This document shows, piece after piece, positions 48,287 to 60,048 of a DNA stretch of 64,000 nucleotides. A program made the position numbers and the translations under genes. Every line of letters starts with the position of its first letter. Positions within the stretch are counted from its first letter, which is position 1. The stretch comes from Labia minor (taxonomy: Eukaryota; Arthropoda; Insecta; Dermaptera; Spongiphoridae): assembly GCA_963082975.1 (NCBI GenBank), contig OY720348.1:57253564-57317563 (forward strand). Direction: 5' to 3'. A model generated the notes under the pieces. It was not told the DNA's origin, did not search any database, and saw only the letters and a program-made list of their open reading frames with translations.

Positions 48287-49518
48287 GTACTTATTATTTC
48301 TATGTTTTTTTCATCGAAAGTAATGTTAATTGTCACTAAAATGGTAATTATATATAAAAGATAATCCAACATGGATTTGGATAAAACTTTGCCAGTGGGT
48401 TCCTTTTTATTATTTTAATAAACTTTTCTTATGAAAATTTTGCGGGACGCTCCTAGTTTACGAGATAAAAACTATTAATAGTAAATCTGTTGCGTCGGTT
48501 AAATTTAAATTATTTTCTAAAAAAACTAAATATATTTGTTTAATAAAAATTGAATTAAATATTATATTATATAAAAAATATTATTTTAAGTAAAATTAAA
48601 TATTATTTTTAATGGGATTAAATAATACTTGAATAAAAATAAAATATTTTTATAGCTAAAATTAAATATATTATTTAATGAAAATTAATTATTTTTATAA
48701 TTAGAATTAAATATTTTATTTAAAAATATTAATATAATATTGATCAAGTGTCCCTATAAGCAGGTTATGCTTCTTGAGTAGGCTGACCAGAAATGTAGTC
48801 TGTCAAAACGGGACAAAACCCGTTTATCTTCAATATATGATTTTTGCATAAATTTATTATAAAAATAAATAAATATTATAAAATATGCAAAAGAATAATT
48901 AAATAACAATTTCACTTAACAAAAGAAACAAATATATAGGTGTAAATAACAATATTTTATAAATAGATACTGGGCCGCCTTAAGATTTTTGAAAACATCG
49001 AACAAATATATGCTTTATTGCAAATTATAAGATTAATAGCAATAATACTAGAAGAATATAGAAAATATTTAATAAATAACTTATTTACATATAATATAAT
49101 ATATGTGTATTGTATATAATAAATAAAATAGCAAGTAAGACTAGAAATAAAAAATACCATAACTGTAAATGTAAAATGGTAATAGAAAACTATCATTTTA
49201 TTTAATTTTTTTAATAATATTTTAAACTAATAGGAGTACTTATTTAAATACGATTATGACTTATCAGTTGTACTATTGTACTTCTCTGAAGACATAATTT
49301 TATTTAATATACGAGATTCTTTTGAAATATTTTGAAAAATTGTTCGTTGCTAAATTACAATTTTGACTAGCAATTAAAATTAAATTGAAAATCATTCAAA
49401 TTCGTATATTTCAAGAAGACGACGATACTGTTAAAACCAAATCCTTGTTGGAAACATTTTTTAGTATAATTACTAGAAATATAATGATTTAAAATAACGA
49501 AAACAATACTTTTTATAG

Positions 49519-51149
49519 GTCCTCTATATTCTTGTGTATTTTGTCATACAAATTTTATAAGTGAGGAATTTTTATCGAAACACTTAAAAAAATGTTTTCA
49601 TCAAGAAATATTTTCAATTTTCAAAAATGATGTAAAACTCAAAAAAGATACAGAGAAATATTTAGACGAAAAATTTGAAGAAGATACTAATTCAAACCAT
49701 ACAGAGGACAGGCGTTTTCAATGTAATTATTGTGAAAAGAAATTTAATTATAAATCACATTTAAATACACATTTATTAATTCATACAGGAGAAAAACCTT
49801 TTGTATGTAATTATTGTGATAAGAAATTTAATCACAAATCAAACTTAAAAAAACATTTATTAATTCACACAGGAGAAAAACCTTTTGAATGTAATTATTG
49901 TAAAAAGAAATTTAATCGGAAATCAACTTTAAAAACACATTTATTAATTCACACAGGAGAAAAACCTTTTGAATGTAATTATTGTGAAAAGAAATTTATT
50001 GGAAAATCATATTTAGCTAAACATTTATTAATTCATACAGGAGAAAATCCTTTTGTATGTAATTATTGTGAAAAGAAATTTATTGGAAAATCATATTTAG
50101 ATAAACATTTATTAATTCACACAGGAGAAAAACCTTTTGTATGTAATTATTGTAAAATGAAATTGAATCGGAAATTAGCTTTAAAAACACATTTATTAAT
50201 TCATACAGGAGAAAATCCTTTTGTATGTAATTATTGTGAAAAGAAATTTATTGGAAAATCATATTTAGATAAACATTTAATAATTCATACAGGAGAAAAA
50301 CCTTTTGAATGTAATTATTGTAAAAAGAAATTTAATCGGAAATCAACTTTAAAAACACATTTATTAATTCACACAGGAGAAAAACCTTTTGTATGTAATT
50401 ATTGTGAAAAGAAATTTATTGGAAAATCATATTTAGATAAACATTTATTAATTCATACAGGAGAAAAACCTTTTGTATGTAATTATTGTGATAAGAGATT
50501 TAATCTGAAATCAAATTTAAAAACACATTTATTAATTCATACAGGAGAAAAACCTTTTGAATGTAATTATTGTAAAAAGAGATTTAATCAGAAATCAGCT
50601 TTAAAATCACATTTATTAATTCACACAGGAGAAAAACCTTTTGTATGTAATTATTGTGATAAGAGATTTAATCTGAAATCAAATTTAAAAACACATTTAT
50701 TAATTCATACAGGAGAAAAACCTTTTGTATGTAATTATTGTGATAAGAAATTTAATCTGAAATCAAACTTAAAAACACATTTATTAATTCATACAGGAGA
50801 AAAACATTTTGAATGTAATTATTGTGAAAATAAATTTAATCAGAAATCAAATTTAAAAGCACATTTATTAATTCACACAGGAGAAAAACTTTTTGTATGT
50901 AATTATTGTGAAAAGAAATTTAATTTGAAATCAAATTTAAAAACACATTTATTAATTCATACAGGAGAAAAACTTTTTGTATGTAATTATTGTGAAAAGA
51001 AATTTAATTTGAAATCAAATTTAAAAACACATTTATTAATTCATACAGGAGAAAAACCTTTTGCATGTAATTATTGTGATAAGAAATTTAATCTGAAATC
51101 AAACTTAAAAACACATTTATTAATTCATACAGGAGAAAAACATTTTTAA
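49519..51149 (+). CDS. Zinc-finger gene 5, terminal exon, 17 C2H2 fingers
   Basis: Follows acceptor TTTTTATAG (AG 49517-49518) and ends at TAA 51147-51149; about 558 aa with exon 1. Same finger order and number as gene 4, with the HTGEKLF linker intact where gene 4 has HTVEKLF. The near-identity extends from about 49237 in the intron through the 3' flank, pointing to a very recent duplication or conversion. N-terminal CVFC finger and charged linker as in gene 4; relic finger after the stop. The intact frame through 17 fingers argues that this copy is, or recently was, under selection. No effector domain is visible. Confidence 0.83.
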
Positions 51150-51239
51150 TGCATTAATTGTAAAAATAAATTTATTGGAAAATCATATTTAAAAAGACAT
51201 TTACTAATTCATTCCTTTTTATTTTATGTATTTCATTAA

Positions 51240-52056
51240 TTATTTTTATTTTTTAACTTGAATAGTGATATTTGTATTGTGTTTTCTAATATGAATATTA
51301 TCTATTATTATCGATAATTTGATAGAAAATAATGAAAAGAAGAGAGAGAATGAGTGACAAATTAACAAAAGACTTCCATTGTTATGATGCTTTAAATCAG
51401 TGTTTTCCAACGTGGAGCTCTCGCCCCACAGGGATATATTTGACACGAATTTAACCCTTTTTAATATAAAAAATTATATGTATATGTTAAGAGGGCATAA
51501 GAATTTTAATTTTTAATTTATCTCCTTTAAAATATATAGAGAATGATTTTCTCTTTGTGAAATGATTACTATGACGAATATAATTTATATTATCTATTAT
51601 ATACTATTAAATATTAATTGAATATTCCTATAAACAGCAGCAATAATTTATGTGTAGAAACCCAGAAAGTTTTAATTTATCATAAAAATAATTTGGTAGT
51701 TTTTATTTTCTATATTTTTTTTTCTATATAATAATTATATTAATCAAAATATATAAACTATAAGGGGGATTAATAATTTATTTTTCATAAAAATAACTCT
51801 AATTCAAATTCGAATTAATATTGAAAACTGTTAGGAAATGTGATTATCACCTAACTTACATAGATATACTTAAATTTGATTTTCAATCTGATTAAATCTT
51901 AACAGCAATAATAAAATTATTGGTTGAATTTATTTGTAATTTCCTTTACAATCGATCCCTCGAGCTTTTACTCTCTTTTACTTTATTTTACTCTAAATAC
52001 ACTTCTGATATTAAATGATATATATATATTTATTATTATTTTATTTTTAACTTCTC
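51240..52056. other. 3' flank of gene 5, no gene seen
   Basis: Almost identical to 41794-42610 and holds the same hAT-like end near 51398. Confidence 0.5.
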
Positions 52057-52201
52057 TCATGCAATTCCATGTTAAGCAGTCACTGCCACTCCACGGTGAC
52101 CTCAACTTTCTTTGGCCCATCAATGCTCAAAAGAATCCTATTCTCAAAAAAATACTCTAAATCTATACATTATACTAGGAGCTATAACTATGGACAACCC
52201 T
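52057..52201 (-). mobile_element. RTE-type relic (unit 5)
   Basis: Identical in form to 42611-42755, at the 9446-bp offset. Confidence 0.62.
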
Positions 52202-52879
52202 TCATTTAAAAAAATATGGAGTGTCTCCACTAGACTATCTCGCACAAATTTGAATTGGATTAATTTTTTTTCCACCCTCCTCTTACGTGGAAGAATCATG
52301 TCCTTTTTCTTTGGACTCCTTTCAATTCATTTTCTTACTTACCCCCTCCCTGATCCCAAAAAAATCAATTTTATTTGGATGAGGGAGAATATCTAGCATA
52401 GCTTCATTAAAAGAAAAAAAATTAAAAATTTGACTCTTATAAGAGACTCCTTAATAGTTCATATATGATGATTACCTGCATTTTTCAACCAGCACAACCT
52501 CACATGTGAGACATGCTATAAGTTCCTCTGAGAGGACCCACCTCTCCAAGCTTCTTACTAGTAGAAAACTTGGAACTCCTATTTTGGAGAATTAGAAAAA
52601 CCAATCTAATCACTGTTTTTCCCTTTATATAAAATTTTGACAAAGTATTTTAAAATTCTAATCAAAGCCAATGATTCAACATAATTTTCACCACATTCTA
52701 AATAAAATAAATTTTTTTTCATTGAACAGACAAATTAAGATTAATTTTTATTTGGTACCATATTTACACTTGAAATAACATTTCCTGATAAGAATAATTA
52801 AAACGTTTACTATATTATTTGTTATGAATGTAGATTCATTTTCACTAGTATTATATAATTTTACGTTGCTTTCTTAATT

Positions 52880-53105
52880 CAGTGATTCTCAACCACTGTG
52901 TCTCGAGTTTTTAAAAGAGGGTCTTAAACTTTTTTTTCTAATTTTTTAATTTGGTTCTCAAAAAAAAAAAAGCTAAACCGTTTTTGGGACCAATTTTTTC
53001 AATATTTTTTCAATTATTAGTACACTTATCTTTTTCTTTGTGTGCCGCCAAATTTTTAAAACGTTAACAGTGTGCCGGGGTAAAAAAAAAGGTTGAGAAT
53101 CACTG
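52880..53105. mobile_element. hAT MITE (unit 5)
   Basis: Counterpart of 43434-43659; the promoter-like cluster follows with GCCGCCATGTTG at 53157-53168. Confidence 0.8.
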
Positions 53106-53768
53106 CCTTAATTAATTATTAATTATTGAATTTTGATAGCTGGCAAAGGAATATTCGCCGCCATGTTGTTTGGCGGGCACTTCCAATGCTTTTCTTATCC
53201 GTGAAGGGGACAGCATAGCTATCTCTTGCTTACCCCCAATGGATGAGATTCAACTGACTTTGGACTTATTTCCTTAATACACTAATGACACTAATACAAA
53301 ATTATGACGACAAAATGGAAGCCGAAATGACGAAACTCAAATTTCAAAAAACACATGAAAATAAGCCTTTACTAACTTGACATCATTGGTCGCTACTGCA
53401 CGGTCGACTCTTGTAGCAAATTTCTTGGCCATGGAGAACAAAAGGTTTGTCATCCCTTGGACTTGCCTGACGCAATTATATCAGAATAAATTGCACATGA
53501 AACTTGTCTTTGTCTTTAATGATTTATCCTTGATATTCCATTTTTATTAATTATTGTATTTTTTGTAGTTTTTAATATATATATGTAATTATAAATATAT
53601 ATATAATAGTGTTAAAGCATGTTTGGATGAAGGAACGTTAGAGACGCTGGATTAACTTTATAATTTAAATCAATTAATTTGTTTGTTTTTATTGTTAATT
53701 ATTTATGTTTTATCGTTGTCGATATAATGGTTTAAAATAACTTGTAATTTAATTTATTCGTTTAGGTC

Positions 53769-54007
53769 AGTGGTTTCCATCCTTTCTGAACTGGCGTCCC
53801 CTTTTTTTAAAAACAAATTCTTGCACCTCCCTTAATTTTTGTAATTATCTAAATTCATGAATACTCACATAATATAGTAACCATATTGAAAAAAATTGAA
53901 AAAAAAATCGAAAATGTTTAAGATCGAAAAAACATTTTACCTTTTTCTTTATTTTTTTATAACCATATTGAAAATATTGGAAAAAATCGAAAAATTGTGG
54001 GCACTTA
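53769..54007. mobile_element. Truncated hAT-like element (unit 5)
   Basis: Same truncated form as 44323-44561. Confidence 0.55.
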
Positions 54008-54108
54008 GAATTAAATAAATTCTTGTATTTTAAAAACAGACTTAAATACATATATATAAAGTTATTAATTAATTAAATTTTTATAATAACTCCAACATAT
54101 CTATCTTC

Positions 54109-54197
54109 TTAAGGCGCCGTCTCCCTTCGGAGTTTGGTCATCATCATGACTAGGATAGCCTTAGAAGCCATGATGATTTTTCTTGGTAATGTTAATG
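54109..54197 (-). mobile_element. SINE body, cut by the gap (unit 5)
   Basis: Only the 3' part of the reverse-oriented SINE is present before the run of N. Confidence 0.55.
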
Positions 54198-54397
54198 NNN
54201 NNNNNNNNNNNNNNNNNNNNNNNNNNNNNNNNNNNNNNNNNNNNNNNNNNNNNNNNNNNNNNNNNNNNNNNNNNNNNNNNNNNNNNNNNNNNNNNNNNNN
54301 NNNNNNNNNNNNNNNNNNNNNNNNNNNNNNNNNNNNNNNNNNNNNNNNNNNNNNNNNNNNNNNNNNNNNNNNNNNNNNNNNNNNNNNNNNNNNNNNN
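54198..54397. other. Assembly gap of 200 N
   Basis: A run of exactly 200 N, probably a placeholder gap of unknown true size. Sequence on its two sides is unrelated, so more zinc-finger units could be missing here. Reading frames drawn across it are meaningless. Confidence 0.99.
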
Positions 54398-56576
54398 ATT
54401 GGATTGGTAATTGTATATTATGTAGATATCTTAAATTTGCTTGAAATTGGATGAAAAAATATCGATATTTTAATGATAAATATGAAAAACGGGGGGTGGA
54501 AAATGGGTGGGTGAGTGCGCGCGTGCAGCCATCATAGGAATTGTCTATCTCTAAGGGGCATAGTAAAAATTCACTTTTTTTAAAAAAATATTGATGAAAT
54601 TTTATGACAATCAACCCCTAATTTTTATGATCGGATATTGTTTTAATTGATATTTTCTCGTAGGGGGTGTATTTATAGGGGGAATAAAAATTTCATCCGT
54701 TTTGCTCTAACTCACCCCTAAATACGTTTTTTCTTAGAAAAACACCCTTTTTTCAATTTATTAAAATTTCTCTTAGATATGATTTAATTAATTTCATTAT
54801 CTATAGTTCAACCTTATCTAGGCACTTATATTGAACAATGGTTTTTTCATTTTTTTAAAATTCCAATTCCTTCAAGGTAAATTTCAACCCTTAATTTTTA
54901 ACTTTCAATGAAAAAATAAAACCTTCCAATAAAATTTTTTAATTTTTTTTTTTTTTAAATTATTTAAAAAAATTTATATTTTTATATTGAATTATTTCTA
55001 AATTTCAAAAAACATTAATTAATGAACCTTTATATAAAACAACCCTTTCTTCAAATTATTAAAATTTCTTGTAATTATAGTTTTTTGAAATTTAGAAATA
55101 ATTTAATATAAAAAATATAAATTTTTTTAAATAATTTAAAAAAAAAAAAAATTAAAAAATTTTATTGGAAGGTTTTATTTTTTCAATTGAAAGTTAAAAA
55201 TTAAGGGTTGAAATTTACCCTGAAGGAATTGGAATTTTAAAAAATGAAAAATCGATGTTCAATATAAGTGCCTAGATAAGGTTGAACTATAGATAATGAA
55301 ATTAATTAAATCATATCTAAGAGAAATTTTAATAAATTGAAAAAAGGGTGTTTTTTCTAAGAAAAAACGTATTTAGGGGTGAGTTAGGAGCAAAACGGAT
55401 GAAATTTTTATTCCCCCTATAACATACACCCCCTACGAGAAATATCAATTAAAAACATTATCCGATCATAAAAAATAGGGGTTGATTGTAATAAAATTTC
55501 ATCAATGTTTTTTAAAAAAAGTGAATTTTTACTATGCCCCTTAGAGATAGGCAATTGGCATTATGGCTGCACGCGACACGAAACACCCACTTTCCCACCC
55601 CCTTTTTATATATATCACTATAATTTCTATATTTTCTTATATAATACATGTAAATATAGGATTGTATGGAAAAGACTAATTGAAATCTCCCAACAACGTT
55701 TGTATTAATAATACAATTCATCCCTACATTTATTTAAACACATCTCGTTTCTATTTTTTAGATATATATTACAATAATAATTAATAATAAAAATGAAAAT
55801 CTCATCTCTCATTTTTATTATTATAATTAAATTAATAAAACATATTCTTTTTTTATTCTTATCTATCTATCTGTCTATCATTTATATATTCTATCTATTC
55901 TTATTTATTTTTATTTTCCTAGCATGATGTGTTTAGAATTCGATAGAATTTTAACCAATGATGAGTGGAAATAGGAAAAGAAGTGGGAAATAGGAATAAG
56001 AAATTAAATTAAAAAGTTTATGAATATTTTTGATTTTCTTTTTATTATAAATAATAATTCACATATAAACAATATTAGAATATACACGTAAACATGATAA
56101 TACATTGATAAATAAAATAATACATAAATTGTTCTCATTTCTCTTGATATGTGAATTCTGTTTCATCTTTTTTCTTATTTTCTATTCATTGATGAACTTT
56201 CATTCTGAAAGTAAAGTTAACATGAGATAAAATTTCGAATTAAAATAAATTATTCAAATATTTGTAAAACATATACGTAATAGAATCTTATAAAAAATAA
56301 TAGCTAGAAAACCTAAATGTAGTGTCATCTATTGAGAATAATTAACACTAAATTATTAGAGAACAAATAATTTAAAAAAAAAATCTAATCAATTTCTATA
56401 AATATTATCATAAAATATATAATGATAATATAATCCAAAAATCTTGTTAATTAATAGAAATTAATTAATAATTAATTATATATGAAATATTTAAGCCGGC
56501 TACATGAATAAGTTACATTTTCATTTAATAAAAATATGATTTTAATTAATTATTTTCCCTCTCTATAAACATATCC
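54398..56576 (+). repeat. Palindromic array monomer 1 (2179 bp)
   Basis: Begins ATTGGATTGGTAATTG. It contains two inverted arms of about 560 bp (roughly 54486-55012 and 55080-55606) around a loop of about 70 bp centred near 55046. The landmark GCCCCTTAGAGATAG appears in opposite orientation on the two arms. A spacer of about 970 bp follows. The arms could be long terminal inverted repeats of a foldback-type element. No gene seen. Confidence 0.8.
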
Positions 56577-58754
56577 ATTGGATTGGTAATTGTATATTAT
56601 GTAGATATCTTAAATTTGCTTGAAATTGGATGAAAAATATCGATATTTTAATGATAAATATGAAAAACGGGGGTGGGAAAATGGGTGGGTGAGTGCGCGC
56701 GTGCAGCCATCATAGGAATTGTCTATCTCTAAGGGGCATAGTAAAAATTAACTTTTTTTAAAAAAATATTGATGAAATTTTATGACAATCAACCCCTAAT
56801 TTTTATGATCGGATATTGTTTTAATTGATATTTCTCGTAGGGGGTGTATTTATAGGGGGAATAAAAATTTCATCCGTTTTGCTCTAACTCACCCCTAAAT
56901 ACGTTTTTTCTTAGAAAAACACCCTTTTTTCAATTTATTAAAATTTCTCTTAGATATGATTTAATTAATTTCATTATCTATAGTTCAACCTTATCTAGGC
57001 ACTTATATTGAACAATGGTTTTTTTCATTTTTTAAAATTCCAATTCCTTCAGGGTAAATTTCAACCCTTAATTTTTAACTTTCAATTGAAAAAATAAAAC
57101 CTTCCCAATAAAATTTTTTAATTTTTTTTTTTTTTAAATTATTTAAAAAAATTTATATTTTTATATTGAATTATTTCTAAATTTCAAAAAACATTAATTA
57201 ATGAACCTTTATATAAAACAACCCTTTCTTCAAATTATTAAAATTTCTTGTAATTATAGTTTTTTGAAATTTAGAAATAATTTAATATAAAAATATAAAT
57301 TTTTTTAAATAATTTAAAAAAAAAAAAAATTAAAAAATTTTATTGGGAAGGTTTTATTTTTTCAATTGAAAGTTAAAAATTAAGGGTTGAAATTTACCCT
57401 GAAGGAATTGGGAATTTTAAAAAAATGAAAAATCGATTGTTCAATATAAGTGCCTAGATAAGGTTGAACTATAGATAATGAAATTAATTAAATCATATCT
57501 AAGAGAAATTTTAATAAATTGAAAAAAGGGTGTTTTTCTAAGAAAAAACGTATTTAGGGGTGAGTTAGAGCAAAACGGATGAAATTTTTATTCCCCCTAT
57601 ACATACACCCCCTACGAGAAATATCAATTAAAACATTATCCGATCATAAAAAATAGGGGTTGATTGTCATAAAATTTCATCAATGTTTTTTTAAAAAAAG
57701 TGAATTTTTACTATGCCCCTTAGAGATAGGCAATTGGCATTATGGCTGCACGCGACCACGAAACACCCACTTTCCCACCCCCTTTTTATATATATCACTA
57801 TAATTTCTATATTTCTTATATAATACATGTAAATATAGGATTGTATGGAAAAGACTAATTGAAATCTCCCAACAACGTTTGTATTAATAATACAATCATC
57901 CTACATTTATTTATACGCATCTCGTTTCTATTTTTTAGATATATATTACAATAATAATTAATAATAAAAATGAAAATCTCATCTCTCATTTTTATTATTA
58001 TAATTAAATTAATAAAACATATTCTTTTTTTATTCTTATCTATCTATCTGTCTATCATTTATATATTCTATCTATTCTTATTTTATTTTTATTTTCCTAG
58101 CATGATGTGTTTAGAATTCAATAGAATTTTAACCAATGATGAGTGGAAATAGGAAAAGAAGTGGGAAATAGGAATAAGAAATTAAATTAAAAAGTTTATG
58201 AATATTTTTGATTTTCTTTTTATTATAAATAATAATTCACATATAAACAATATTAGAATATACACGTAAACATGATAATACATTGATAAATAAAATAATA
58301 CATAAATTGTTCTCATTTCTCTTGATATGTGAATTCTGTTTCATCTTTTTTCTTATTTTCTATTCATTGATGAACTTTTCATTCTGAAAGTAAAGTTAAC
58401 ATGAGATAAAATTTCGAATTAAAATAAATTATTCAAATATTTGTAAAACATATACGTAATAGAATCTTATAAAAAATAATAGCTAGAAAACCTACATGTA
58501 GTGTCATCTATTGAGAATAATTAACACTAAATTATTAGAGAACAAATAATTTAAAAAAAAATCTAATGAATTTCTATAAATATAATCATAAAATATATAA
58601 TGATAATATAATCCAAAAATCTTGTTAATTAATAGAAATTAATTAATAATTAATTATATATGAAATATTTAAGCCGGCTACATGAATAAGTTACATTTTC
58701 ATTTATTAAAAATATGATTTTAATTAATTATTTTCCCTCTCTATAAACATATCC
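56577..58754 (+). repeat. Palindromic array monomer 2 (2178 bp)
   Basis: Near-identical head-to-tail copy of monomer 1, palindrome centre near 57225. The 60-codon frame at 57970-58152 is hydrophobic low-complexity sequence in the spacer and is not supported as a gene. Confidence 0.8.
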
Positions 58755-60048
58755 ATTGGATTGGTAATTGTATATTATGTAGATATCTTAAATTTGCTTG
58801 AAATTGGATGAAAAATATCGATATTTTAATGATAAATATGAAAAACGGGGGTGGAAAATGGGTGGTGAGTGCGCGCGTGCAGCCATCATAGGAATTATCT
58901 ATCTCTAAGGGGCATAGTAAAAATTCACTTTTTTTAAAAAATATTGATGAAATTTTATGACAATCAACCCCTAATTTTTATGATCGGATATTGTTTTAAT
59001 TGATATTTCTCGTAGGGGGTGTATTTATAGGGGGAATAAAAATTTCATCCGTTTTGCTCTAACTCACCCCTAAATACGTTTTTTCTTAGAAAAACACCCT
59101 TTTTTCAATTTATTAAAATTTCTCTTAGATATGATTTAATTAATTTCATTATCTATAGTTCAACCTTATCTAGGCACTTATATTGAACAATGGTTTTTTC
59201 ATTTTTTTAAAATTCCAATTCCTTCAGGGTAAATTTCAACCCTTAATTTTTAACTTTCAATTGAAAAAATAAAACCTTCCCAATAAAATTTTTTAATTTT
59301 TTTTTTTTTTAAATTATTTAAAAAAATTTATATTTTTATATTAAATTATTTCTAAATTTCAAAAAACATTAATTAATGAACCATTATATAAAACAACCCT
59401 TTCTTCAAATTATTAAAATTTCTTGTAATTATAGTTTTTTGAAATTTAGAAATAATTTAATATAAAAATATAAATTTTTTTAAATAATTTAAAAAAAAAA
59501 AAAATTAAAAAATTTTATTGGGAAGGTTTTATTTTTTCAATTGAAAGTTAAAAATTAAGGGTTGAAATTTACCCTGAAGGAATTGGAATTTTAAAAAAAT
59601 GAAAAAAACCATTGTTCAATATAAGTGCCTAGATAAGGTTGAACTATAGATAATGAAATTAATTAAATCATATCTAAGAGAAATTTTAATAAATTGAAAA
59701 AAGGGTGTTTTTCTAAGAAAAAACGTATTTAGGGGTGAGTTAGAGCAAAACGGATGAAATTTTTATTCCCCCTATACATACACCCCCTACGAGAAATATC
59801 AATTAAAACAATATCCGATCATAAAAAATAGGGGTTGATTGTCATAAAATTTCATCAATATTTTTTTAAAAAAAGTGAATTTTTACTATGCCCCTTAGAG
59901 ATAGACAATTCCTATGATGGCTGCACGCGCGCACTCACCACCCATTTTCCACCCCCGTTTTTCATATTTATCATTAAAATATCGATATTTTTCATCCAAT
60001 TTCAAGCAAATTTAAGATATCTACATAATATACAATTACCAATCCAAT
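58755..60048. repeat. Palindromic monomer 3 and axis of a giant inverted repeat
   Basis: Starts as a forward monomer. After its loop the right arm continues as the exact reverse complement of the left side, including the outer segment ATTGGATTGG (58755) mirrored as CCAATCCAAT ending at 60048. The symmetry axis is about 59401. Confidence 0.8.

Larger units (their letters stand above)
45402..54197 (+). repeat. Tandem unit 5, truncated by the assembly gap
   Basis: Lacks both intron insertions of unit 4. It matches unit 3 in small variants up to about 49145, then unit 4 from about 49237 to the gap. The dispersed repeat (46898-47330) has about 100 bp of extra sequence. Confidence 0.9.

Noticed and set aside
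673-54197. Integrated viral genome or polydnavirus segment
   Set aside because: Tandem spliced genes alone are not evidence. No viral structural, polymerase or integrase genes are visible.
54134-54614. Long frames across the gap
   Set aside because: They are mostly N and have no sequence content.
57970-58152. 60-codon hydrophobic frame in the palindromic spacer, also at 62569
   Set aside because: Low-complexity Ile/Leu/Phe sequence across a TATC microsatellite. Repeated only because the monomer is duplicated.
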